A stretch of 64,000 nucleotides of DNA from DAISIK01 sp036822055 (GTDB lineage: Bacteria > Verrucomicrobiota > Verrucomicrobiia > Opitutales > Puniceicoccaceae): NCBI GenBank assembly GCA_036822055.1, contig DAISIK010000009.1, forward strand, positions 15,690 to 79,689, written 5' to 3'. This document shows, piece by piece, positions 1 through 7,303 of the stretch; within the stretch, counting starts at the first letter, position 1, and each line of letters opens with the position of its first letter. Position numbers and translations under genes: made by a program. The notes under the pieces are model-generated. The model saw only the letters and a list, made by a program, of their open reading frames with translations, was not told the DNA's origin and did no database searches.

Positions 1-1419
1 AATATCGCTGAGGAGGAGGTCAAATTTTCGTTTTTTGAGCAAGGTGTTGGCCATCTCGAAACTTTCCGCCTTGAAGATGCCGAACCCGATCGGGCCGAGG
101 AAATCGCTCAAGAGGTTGAGGCTTTCGGGGTCGTCATCGACGACGAGGATTTCGCGTGTCGGGCCGAGGTAACCGGCCGGGTGCTGGCGTTCTCGCGGGA
201 TGAAGGCACTTCCGTCCGGGCTGACGGGGACATCAACCTCGAACCAGAACATGGATCCCTCGCCGATACCACTCTCCACCCTTAGCTCGCTTCCGAGCAG
301 ATGAATGAGGCTCCTGGAAATATTGAGACCGAGACCGGTACCTTCGCGGGGAAATCCGGGTGAATCGATTTGGCGAAAACTCTCGAAGATCGAATCGAGC
401 TGATCCTCCGGGATGCCGACGCCCGTATCGATGACCTCAAAGCAAACCCGGGCCATGCGATCTGATTCAAGGGTGCGCTGGCGGCGGTGGACGCGTAGAC
501 GAACCTCACCCTGAGCAGTGAATTTGATGGCGTTGCCGAGGAGGTTGACGAGGACCTGGCGGAGGGATTTTTCGTCGGTCGTGATGTTGTCGGGGAGATC
601 GTGATCGACTTCGAGAAGGAGGCGAAGACCCTTGGCATCGGCCCTGAGGCGAATCATTTCGATGATCTCGGAGAGGAAGGTCCGGAGGGAGATGAGGTGG
701 AGTTCGAGCTGGCGCTTGCCGGCCTCGATCTTGGAGAGGTCGAGGATGTCATTGATGAGGGTGAGGAGGTGCTCGCCACTTTTCTGGATGATCTCGAGAC
801 CCTCACGCGCACCGCTGTCGATGCCAGAGGTGCGGAGGAGGATCTGGGCATAGCCGAGGATTCCGTTAAGGGGGGTGCGAATCTCGTGGCTCATGTTGGC
901 GAGAAACTGGCTTTTGGCGCGATTGGCGTTTTTGGCATCGCGGGCAGCTTTTTTGGCTGCGGCAGCGGTTTCTGCGAGTTTGGTGTTGAGGTTTTCCGCT
1001 TCCTTCTTGGCCTCAACCAGCCGGGTCTCGGTCAGTTTCTGAGGGGTGATGTCATCAATAAGGGCGAGGAAGAGGCTGCGGCCTTCGATGGTTGATGGGG
1101 CGGATTCGACAAAGATTTTTAACCAGAGGGGTTTGCCGTCTTCCCGGCGGTACTGGACCTCGAAGGCGGAAGAGTTTCCGGAAGCAACGAGGCGCCTGAG
1201 GTCCGCATCGATGGGTGCTTTGGCGGGGGTGAAGAGGGGGAGATCGAGCAGGGTAAGGCCGAGGAGGTTTTGGGAGCGCGGACCAAGCATTTTCATGAGC
1301 CGGGAATTGGTCCACTGAATCTCCAAATCCGGGGTAAAAAGAAGGGCACCGAGACTCTGAACTGCGCCGAGAGGAAAGTCTGGCGGGCGTCGGTTGGTCG
1401 GTGTAGAGGAGGCAGTCAC
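1..1419 (-). CDS. Hybrid sensor histidine kinase (PAS-HisKA-HATPase-REC), C-terminus cut by window edge
   Basis: The 473 visible codons run leftward and stay open to base 1, so the C-terminus lies outside the window. An N-terminal PAS-like region (about residues 10-130) is followed by a short Ala/Lys-rich coiled linker, a HisKA domain with the phospho-accepting His178 in SHEIRTPL, an HATPase domain with a GTGLGLNISR ATP-lid motif, and a receiver domain starting near residue 423 (ILVVDDDPE) with its phospho-accepting Asp472 in LLLSDI at the very edge. It should autophosphorylate and pass phosphate to its own receiver. There is no membrane segment in the visible part, so it looks cytoplasmic. 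The start is weak: the frame opens after a TGA, and the only usable codon before the PAS region is a GTG at 1417-1419 without a Shine-Dalgarno sequence. The N-terminus may be misplaced or eroded. Family is certain; signal and target are unknown. Confidence 0.85.
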   Translation of the reverse strand, partial: MTASSTPTNRRPPDFPLGAVQSLGALLFTPDLEIQWTNSRLMKMLGPRSQNLLGLTLLDLPLFTPAKAPIDADLRRLVASGNSSAFEVQYRREDGKPLWLKIFVESAPSTIEGRSLFLALIDDITPQKLTETRLVEAKKEAENLNTKLAETAAAAKKAARDAKNANRAKSQFLANMSHEIRTPLNGILGYAQILLRTSGIDSGAREGLEIIQKSGEHLLTLINDILDLSKIEAGKRQLELHLISLRTFLSEIIEMIRLRADAKGLRLLLEVDHDLPDNITTDEKSLRQVLVNLLGNAIKFTAQGEVRLRVHRRQRTLESDRMARVCFEVIDTGVGIPEDQLDSIFESFRQIDSPGFPREGTGLGLNISRSLIHLLGSELRVESGIGEGSMFWFEVDVPVSPDGSAFIPRERQHPAGYLGPTREILVVDDDPESLNLLSDFLGPIGFGIFKAESFEMANTLLKKRKFDLLLSDI

Positions 1420-1542
1420 GAGCAGCAGAAGGGCTATTCAATGACTATCAGAGAGACGGCGGATGGGTCAACCGCGCACCTTGCTGGGGGCCGGTTTTAG
1501 GCTGCCCAATGGCCCGGAAGAAAGGAGGAGGCCCCTTCCGGG

Positions 1543-3027
1543 TCAGCTCCATTGGACGGCACGCATGTCACCGCCGGTGAGGAAACGTTCGTGCATTTTG
1601 AAGGCGTTGCGAAGGGACTGGGGGGTGTGGCCGTCCTGAATGCTGAAGAAGTAGCTGCGGAGGAGGTCGCGGTAGTCCGGGTGGACACAGTTTTCGACGA
1701 TGGCATTGGCGCGCTCCAGGGGATCCTTGCAGCGGAGGTCGGCTATCCCCTGCTCGGTGATGAGCACTTGGACAGAGTGCTCACTGTGGTCGAGGTGGCT
1801 AACGAGGGGAACGATGGTTGAGATCATGCCATTCTTGGCGATGGACGGACTGGTGAAGATGGAGACGTAGGCGTTGCGGGTAAAGTCTCCCGATCCTCCG
1901 ATACCGTTCATCAGGTTGTTGCCCATGACGTGGGTACTGTTGACGTTGCCAAAGATGTCGGTCTCGATCGCGGTATTGATGGAAATGATACCGAGGCGTC
2001 GGATGACCTCGGGGTGATTGGAAATCTCCTGTGGACGAAGGACCATCCGCTCCTTGAAGAAGGGGAGGTTTTGGTAAACCTTTTGGAGCTGGGTGGGGCT
2101 GAGGGTGAGCGAGGTGGCACTGGCGAAGGAAATGGCCTCGGACTCCATGAGGGAGATAACGGAGTCCTGAATGACCTCGGAGTACATCTCGAAGGGGGGG
2201 ATTTCCGGGTTTTGTCCCATGGCCCCGAGGACGGCATTGGCGATGTTGCCGACGCCCGATTGAATGGGGAGGAAGGAAGCAGGGATGGTCCCGGTGTGGA
2301 TCTCGGAAGCGAGGAAGTTGGCCACATTTTCGCCGATGCGAAGGGTGATCTCGTCGGGGGCTTTGAAGCCGCTGACCTCGTCGGGGAGGTTGGTGTGGAC
2401 GAGACCCCTGATCTTTGATGGATCGACCTTTACGGTAGGCGTCCCGATCCGGTCGGAGGCGCGGTTAACGGGGATGGCGCGGCGGTGAGGGGGGTCGAGG
2501 GGTTCGTAGATGTCGTGCAATCCCGAGAGCTCGGCCGGGTGAAACTGATTGATCTCAATGAGGATATTCTCGGCTGAGTTGAGAAGGGTAGGACTCGCCC
2601 CGACGGAGGTGGAGAGCACGATTTCGCCGTCCTCGGAGACGGAGCAGGCCTCAACGATGGCCCACTTGATTTTACCGAGAAACCCGTAGCGGATTTGTTG
2701 GGGAAGAACGGAGAGGTGCAGGTCGAAGAACTTGGCCTTTCCGGAGTTGATGGATTGGCGGAGGTACTTATCGCTTTGGTAGGGGGTACGCCAAAGGATG
2801 GCCTCGGCCCGGGCGAGGGCCCCGTCGAGGCTATCGCCGGTGGAGGCTCCGGTGACCACCCCAATCTGGAATGGTCTTCCGGAGGCGTGCTCTTCGGTGG
2901 CTCGTGCGGCAATGGCGGTGGGAATAGCCTTGGCGGACCCGGCTGGGGTGAAGCCGCTAAAACCGATGGTTTCCTCGTGGTTAATGAGGAGGGCGGCCTC
3001 CTCGGCGGTGATGACTGGAAAGGTCAT
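1543..3027 (-). CDS. Acetyl-CoA hydrolase/transferase family: succinate (propionyl-CoA:succinate) CoA transferase
   Basis: A 494-residue class I CoA transferase of the acetyl-CoA hydrolase/succinate-CoA-transferase family, full length for that group. Family landmarks are QSGVGNIANAV (256-266), the likely catalytic Glu284 in MYSEVIQD, which forms the glutamyl-CoA thioester, and the GIGGSGDF glycine-rich loop near residue 385. It should move CoA between succinate and an acyl-CoA. It sits 54 bp downstream of the decarboxylase beta subunit in the same direction, so the likely donor is propionyl-CoA, which regenerates succinyl-CoA for methylmalonyl-CoA mutase and releases propionate. Acetyl-CoA as donor is an alternative that sequence alone cannot exclude. 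The ATG start gives the expected N-terminus. Confidence 0.88.
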   Translation of the reverse strand: MTFPVITAEEAALLINHEETIGFSGFTPAGSAKAIPTAIAARATEEHASGRPFQIGVVTGASTGDSLDGALARAEAILWRTPYQSDKYLRQSINSGKAKFFDLHLSVLPQQIRYGFLGKIKWAIVEACSVSEDGEIVLSTSVGASPTLLNSAENILIEINQFHPAELSGLHDIYEPLDPPHRRAIPVNRASDRIGTPTVKVDPSKIRGLVHTNLPDEVSGFKAPDEITLRIGENVANFLASEIHTGTIPASFLPIQSGVGNIANAVLGAMGQNPEIPPFEMYSEVIQDSVISLMESEAISFASATSLTLSPTQLQKVYQNLPFFKERMVLRPQEISNHPEVIRRLGIISINTAIETDIFGNVNSTHVMGNNLMNGIGGSGDFTRNAYVSIFTSPSIAKNGMISTIVPLVSHLDHSEHSVQVLITEQGIADLRCKDPLERANAIVENCVHPDYRDLLRSYFFSIQDGHTPQSLRNAFKMHERFLTGGDMRAVQWS

Positions 3028-3081
3028 GGAGTGGATCTCTTCTGGTGCTTGGGTTCTTGGGAGGGTGAAAACGGGCGCGGC

Positions 3082-4212
3082 TCAGCCACCGCTGTAGAGG
3101 GTGAGGAAAAAACCGGCAGCGAGAGCGGAGCCAATGACCCCGGCCACGTTTGGTCCCATGGCATGCATGAGAAGGAAGTTGTTGGGATCGGCCTTTTGTC
3201 CTTCAACCTGCGAAACCCGGGCGGCCATGGGAACCGCGCTGACGCCGGCCGAACCGATGAGTGGATTGATGGGGTTGGAGGATAGTCGGTTCATGATTTT
3301 TGCCATGATCACCCCGGAGGCGGTGGCGACGACAAAGGCAACGATGCCGAGGAAAAGGATCAAGAGCGTTTGCTTGGCGAGGAAGGCATCGGCTGACATC
3401 TTGCTGCCAACGGCGAGGCCGAGGAAAATGGTGACGATGTTGATGATCTCGTTTTGAGCGGCCTTGACGAGGCGGTCGGTGACTCCGGACTCGCGGAGGA
3501 GGTTGCCGAGCATGAGCATCCCGATGAGGGGGGCAGAATCTGGCATCAGCAAGAGGCACAGAATGGTGACGCCGAAGGCGAAGAAGATGCGTTCACGACG
3601 GGAGACTTTCCGAAGGGTTTTCATGCGAATTTTCCTCTCCTCGGCGGTAGTCAGGAGTCGCATGATGGGAGGCTGGATCATGGGCACGAGGGCCATGTAG
3701 CTGTAGGCCGCGACGGCGACCGCGCCGAGTAGTTCGGGGGCTAGCTGCGAGGCGACATAGATGGATGTAGGTCCGTCCGCTCCGCCGATGATTCCGATGG
3801 CAGCGGACTCGCCGGGAGAGAAGCCAACAAGGTTGGCGCCGAAGAAGGTGGCGAAAATGCCGAATTGAGCGGCGGCCCCGAGGAGAAGGGTTCGGGGGTT
3901 GGCGATGAGGGGGCCAAAGTCGGTGAGGGCTCCAACTCCCAGAAAGATGAGGGGTGGAAAAAGCTGGCTTTCGATGCCCCAGTAGAAAAAGCCGAGGAGG
4001 GAGGAATCGATAAGGTGGCCGGCTTGGTCGAGGAAGGGACCGGGGATATTGACCAAGAGGCAGCCGAAACTGATGGGGAGGAGGAGAAGGGGCTCGAAGT
4101 TTTTGAAAATAGCCAAGTAGGTGAGCCCGGCGACAATCAGCCACATCACGAGCATGCCGAGGCTCAGATTAGCAAAGCCGGATTTTTCAAGAATTTGGAT
4201 AAGGGTTTCCAT
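3082..4212 (-). CDS. mmdB: Sodium-translocating decarboxylase beta subunit (OadB/MmdB/GcdB family)
   Basis: A 376-residue polytopic membrane protein, the Na+ channel and carboxybiotin decarboxylation subunit of biotin-dependent Na+-pumping decarboxylases. The family signature GGADGPTSIYVASQL is present, with the conserved Asp needed for Na+ coupling, and the C-terminal part has the typical NPLIGSAGVSAVP and LLMHAMGPNVAGVIGSA stretches. About ten hydrophobic segments are visible. It lies between a biotin carrier gene and the CoA transferase, all in one direction. The carboxyltransferase, biotin and delta genes upstream and the epimerase and mutase genes identify the substrate as methylmalonyl-CoA rather than oxaloacetate or glutaconyl-CoA; that choice is inferred from context. 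Confidence 0.93.
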   Translation of the reverse strand: METLIQILEKSGFANLSLGMLVMWLIVAGLTYLAIFKNFEPLLLLPISFGCLLVNIPGPFLDQAGHLIDSSLLGFFYWGIESQLFPPLIFLGVGALTDFGPLIANPRTLLLGAAAQFGIFATFFGANLVGFSPGESAAIGIIGGADGPTSIYVASQLAPELLGAVAVAAYSYMALVPMIQPPIMRLLTTAEERKIRMKTLRKVSRRERIFFAFGVTILCLLLMPDSAPLIGMLMLGNLLRESGVTDRLVKAAQNEIINIVTIFLGLAVGSKMSADAFLAKQTLLILFLGIVAFVVATASGVIMAKIMNRLSSNPINPLIGSAGVSAVPMAARVSQVEGQKADPNNFLLMHAMGPNVAGVIGSALAAGFFLTLYSGG

Positions 4213-4272
4213 GGTTTGGATGGCGAGGCAGAATCTAGGGAAGGAGCGGTCTGGAAGTGGGCCTCGAGACGA

Positions 4273-4674
4273 TTATTCAATGCTGATGATGGGTTGGCCC
4301 TCTTCCACGGAATCCCCGGCGGCGACGTAGATTTGGGTGACGGTGCCCTCGGAAGGTGCGGCGACCTCGGTATTCATTTTCATGGCTTCGAGGACCGCAA
4401 TTTTCTGACCTGCCTTGACGGCTTCTCCCTTGGCCACGCTAATCGAAACGACGACGGCGGCGAGGGGGCTGAGAACGTCGCCGGGGCTGCTGGAGCCCTG
4501 AGCAGTGCGGGCAGGAGCCTGGCTGGCCGGGGGGGTACTGACAGCGGCTGCGCGTGCTCGCCGAGGGGCGGGAGGAGAAGCTTGAGCGGTGCCCGAGGCA
4601 AGCTCTGGCTGATCGAGAAACTCGACTTCGACCTCGTAGGCCTTTCCGTCGACGGTGACGCGGAGTTTATTCAT
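4273..4674 (-). CDS. mmdC: Biotin carrier subunit of methylmalonyl-CoA decarboxylase
   Basis: A 133-residue biotinyl protein. The N-terminal strand region (MNKLRVTVDGKAYEVEVEF) is followed by an Ala/Pro-rich flexible linker (about 28-62) and a biotinyl-lipoyl domain with biotinyl Lys99 in the EAMKM motif. This architecture is standard for the gamma/C subunits that shuttle the carboxyl group between the carboxyltransferase and the membrane subunit. The frame stays open for about 95 more codons upstream, but that stretch is low-complexity and overlaps the intergenic region; the ATG at 4674 gives the normal family N-terminus and is preferred. Confidence 0.92.
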   Translation of the reverse strand: MNKLRVTVDGKAYEVEVEFLDQPELASGTAQASPPAPRRARAAAVSTPPASQAPARTAQGSSSPGDVLSPLAAVVVSISVAKGEAVKAGQKIAVLEAMKMNTEVAAPSEGTVTQIYVAAGDSVEEGQPIISIE

Positions 4675-4726
4675 GGAATGTGGTTTGGCGTTGTTTAAAT
4701 GATGAGAAAAAGGGAAGGCACCGTTT

Positions 4727-5110
4727 TTAGCGGGGGTTGCGGGAGGCGAAGATCTGCCTTCGGCCTTCGTGGGCCCAGCCAGCGGTGGCACTGCGGATGG
4801 CGACCATTCGGAAGGCCCGGCGGCCGACCGAGTACTGGATGGCAGCGCTAATGGCAGCGAGGATGCGCGGATCGAGGGTCTGCTCATCTGGAGTGTCCGT
4901 GGCTTGACCGGGCTCGGGATGGGAGGCTGCCGGAAGATCGGGAGCTGACCTCTCGGCAACTTTGCTGACGAGCGAAGGATTGGGGAGGAATTTGAGAAGG
5001 TAGGTCAGACCCGTGAGGACAAGGAGTACGAAGAAAACGAAGGAGAACCCGATCAGCACCGCTGAAAAGGTCTGAGAAAGCTCGAGGGTTGTAGTGGCGA
5101 GGCAGTTCAT
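4727..5110 (-). CDS. mmdD: OadG/MmdD-like small membrane subunit of the sodium pump
   Basis: A 127-residue protein with one strong N-terminal transmembrane helix (about 15-40), an acidic/Pro-rich linker, and a C-terminal region carrying ILAAISAAIQY and GWAHEGRRQIF, as in the delta/gamma subunits of Na+-pumping decarboxylases, where it docks the soluble carboxyltransferase onto the beta subunit. Its place between the alpha and biotin-carrier genes supports this. The family diverges strongly, so the call depends on architecture, tail motif and context. Confidence 0.82.
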   Translation of the reverse strand: MNCLATTTLELSQTFSAVLIGFSFVFFVLLVLTGLTYLLKFLPNPSLVSKVAERSAPDLPAASHPEPGQATDTPDEQTLDPRILAAISAAIQYSVGRRAFRMVAIRSATAGWAHEGRRQIFASRNPR

Positions 5111-5145
5111 GTTAGCAGGAGATCGAAAAGGGCCAGTGGAATCTC

Positions 5146-6699
5146 TTAAAGAGGGATGTTACCGTGTTTTTTGGGAGGACGCGTGTCACGTTTATTCATG
5201 GTGTTGCGGAGGGCCAGAGAAATTGTGCCGCGAGTCTCTGAGGGTTCGATGACATCGGTGATCATGGCGTAGCTGGCGGCCTGATAAGGGGAGGCGAAAC
5301 GGTCGCGGTACTTGTCACGAAGTTCTTTTTCAAGGGCTTTGGGATCCTCTGCCTCTTTTAGCTCCCGGCGGAAGAGGATTCGGGTGGCACCTTCGGCGCC
5401 CATCACGGCAATCTCGGCGGTGGGCCAGGCAAAGACGAGATCAGCCCCCAAATCAGCAGAACACATGGCGAGGTAGGCTCCGCCATAAGCTTTTCGCATG
5501 ATGAGGGTGATCTTGGGTACGGTGGCCGCCGCGTAGGCGAAGAGCATCTTGGCCCCGTGGCGGATGATGCCACCGCGTTCCTGGGCGAGACCGGGCATGA
5601 AGCCGGGAACGTCGACGAGGTTGACGAGGGGAATGTTGTAAATGTTGCAGGTGCGGATGAAGCGGGCACCCTTGTCGGAGGAATCGATGTCGAGGGTGCC
5701 GGCTTTAACGGCTGGTTGGTTGGCGATGATGCCGACGATGATGCCGTCGATTCGGGCAAAGCCGACGACGATGTTGCGGGCAAAGTCGGCCATGATCTCG
5801 AAAAAGGAATCGTGATCGACCAAGCGCTCGATCACATCGTGGACGTTGAGCGGCATTTTCGGATCGGAGGGGACCAGCTCGTTCATCTGAGGATCTTTTG
5901 CGACGGAGAGATTCTCGGTGGGTTGGTGGGGCGGGTCCTGGAGGTTGTTGGAGGGGAGGTAGGAGAGGAGCTCGGAGGCGAGTTCCATAGCGTGAGCGTC
6001 GTCATCGGCGACGAGGTGAATGTTTCCCGAGACGGAGGCGTGGGCGGCGGCTCCGGCAAATTGTTCGAGAGAGGCGGTTTCTCCGGTGGCACTTTTAATG
6101 ACATCGGGCCCGCAGATAAACATATTGGAGTTTTCGCGGGTCATGATCAGGAAATCCATGAGGGCGGGCGAGTAGGCTGCTCCGCCAGCGCAGGGTCCGG
6201 CAATCACGGCGATCTGAGGAACCACCCCGGAGAGGAGGACGTTTTTGAAAAAGACCTTTCCGTAGCCGCTGAGGGAGTGGACGCCCTCCTGGATGCGGGC
6301 GCCGCCGGAATCGTTTACGCCGACGACGGGGATGCCGTTTTCGTGGGCGAACTCCATGAGGTCGCAGATTTTTTTCGCATGAACCCGCCCCAGGGAACCT
6401 CCGCTGATGGTGAAATCTTGCGAAAAGGCGGCGACCGGGCGTCCGTTGACGTAGCCGATCCCGGTGACCACGCCGTCATAGGGGAGGTCTTGATTCTCGA
6501 GACCAAAATCTTTGCAATCGTGTTTGGCATGGAGGCCAAACTCCTGAAACGTGCCGCGTTCGAAAAAGACCTCGAGGCGTTGGCGGGCGGAAAGAAGCCC
6601 TTTGGCCTTGCGGCCGGCGAGTTTTTCCTCACCTCCGGCGAGGGCTGCAGTTTTGCGGCGGGAACGGAGGTCGGCGAGCAAGGAGGGATCAATAGCCAT
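5146..6699 (-). CDS. mmdA: Methylmalonyl-CoA decarboxylase alpha subunit (carboxyltransferase)
   Basis: A 517-residue acyl-CoA carboxyltransferase with tandem crotonase-like halves. Visible landmarks include NDSGGARIQEGV in the N-terminal half, the oxyanion-hole region GPCAGGAAYSPALMDF, and in the C-terminal half VDVPGFMPGLAQERGGIIRHGAKMLFAY and KAYGGAYLAM. It transfers the carboxyl group of (S)-methylmalonyl-CoA to the biotin of the carrier subunit; the beta subunit then releases CO2 and exports Na+. On its own it could equally be a propionyl-CoA carboxylase beta chain, but no biotin carboxylase lies nearby and all three pump subunits do, so the decarboxylase reading is strongly favoured. 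It is the second gene of the leftward operon, 44 bp after the epimerase. Confidence 0.92.
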   Translation of the reverse strand: MAIDPSLLADLRSRRKTAALAGGEEKLAGRKAKGLLSARQRLEVFFERGTFQEFGLHAKHDCKDFGLENQDLPYDGVVTGIGYVNGRPVAAFSQDFTISGGSLGRVHAKKICDLMEFAHENGIPVVGVNDSGGARIQEGVHSLSGYGKVFFKNVLLSGVVPQIAVIAGPCAGGAAYSPALMDFLIMTRENSNMFICGPDVIKSATGETASLEQFAGAAAHASVSGNIHLVADDDAHAMELASELLSYLPSNNLQDPPHQPTENLSVAKDPQMNELVPSDPKMPLNVHDVIERLVDHDSFFEIMADFARNIVVGFARIDGIIVGIIANQPAVKAGTLDIDSSDKGARFIRTCNIYNIPLVNLVDVPGFMPGLAQERGGIIRHGAKMLFAYAAATVPKITLIMRKAYGGAYLAMCSADLGADLVFAWPTAEIAVMGAEGATRILFRRELKEAEDPKALEKELRDKYRDRFASPYQAASYAMITDVIEPSETRGTISLALRNTMNKRDTRPPKKHGNIPL

Positions 6700-6743
6700 G
6701 GGTAAAGTGATTGTCGGTTAGTTAAGGGAAGGTGGCAGGGTGG

Positions 6744-7154
6744 TCAGTTTGCTGCTTTGGGAGCGCAAAACTCGGTAAGGACGCCATGGGTGGATTTTGG
6801 GTGAAGGAAGGCGACCATTTTATTGGCGGCACCTTCGAAGGGGACCTCGTGAATGAGGCGGACCCCCGCGTCAGCTGCCTGCCGGAGTTGGCCGGATAGG
6901 TCGTCGGTAGCGAAAGCGATATGGTGAATCCCCTCCCCGTTTTTTTCGAGAAATTTGGCAATCGGGCTTTCGGGGTGGGTGGGTTCGAGGAGTTCGATGT
7001 GGACCTCTCCGGCAGCGAAGAAGGCGGTCTTAACCTTTTGGGAAGGAACTTCTTCGGTTTTTTCGCAGCGCAAGCCGAGGGCCTTTTCGTAGTAGGGAAT
7101 GGTCTCGGTGATGCTGTGGACAGCGATTCCGAGGTGGTCAACTTTTGTGATCAT
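6744..7154 (-). CDS. mce: Methylmalonyl-CoA epimerase
   Basis: A 136-residue vicinal oxygen chelate (glyoxalase-fold) protein. It begins KVDHLGIAVHSI, with the first metal-binding His, continues with VHIELLEP and GIHHIAFATDDL, and ends with HGVLTEF, giving the expected His/Glu metal ligands. It interconverts (R)- and (S)-methylmalonyl-CoA, linking the B12 mutase product to the decarboxylase. It is the first gene of the leftward operon and is divergent from mutA, so all steps from succinyl-CoA to propionyl-CoA are encoded within about 8 kb. Confidence 0.93.
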   Translation of the reverse strand: MITKVDHLGIAVHSITETIPYYEKALGLRCEKTEEVPSQKVKTAFFAAGEVHIELLEPTHPESPIAKFLEKNGEGIHHIAFATDDLSGQLRQAADAGVRLIHEVPFEGAANKMVAFLHPKSTHGVLTEFCAPKAAN

Positions 7155-7303
7155 AAGGATTGCTTCTGTGGTTTAGGGCTGGTTTTTTAGATTAGTTCTA
7201 CTAAAGTCAAGAGATATAAACATTAAATTTATTTATTGACCGTCTCACCGGCTATTCGGAAACTAAGAAGGATCAGGAATTGTTAAGTTAAGAATTGGAT
7301 GTC
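7155..7303. promoter_or_regulatory. Divergent promoter region between mce and mutA, with a 13-bp palindrome
   Basis: This 149-bp gap is clearly more AT-rich than its surroundings and must drive both the decarboxylase operon and mutAB. It contains a perfect inverted repeat, TTAGT-TCT-ACTAA, at 7192-7204, followed by an AT-rich block at 7210-7236. I see no well-spaced -35/-10 pair that I would defend on either strand, and no cobalamin riboswitch core. The palindrome is a candidate operator for a dimeric regulator; that is inference. Confidence 0.5.

Noticed and set aside
3865..4698. 277-codon plus-strand frame across the mmdB/mmdC genes
   Set aside because: Antisense to two clear pump subunits, with no domain.
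5557..6705. 382-codon open frame antisense to mmdA
   Set aside because: Composition is Gly/Asp/Val-rich, typical of the antisense of a GC-rich gene, and mmdA is unambiguous.
7155..7303. Possible cobalamin riboswitch ahead of mutA
   Set aside because: No B12-box-like core and the region is too short for the full aptamer.
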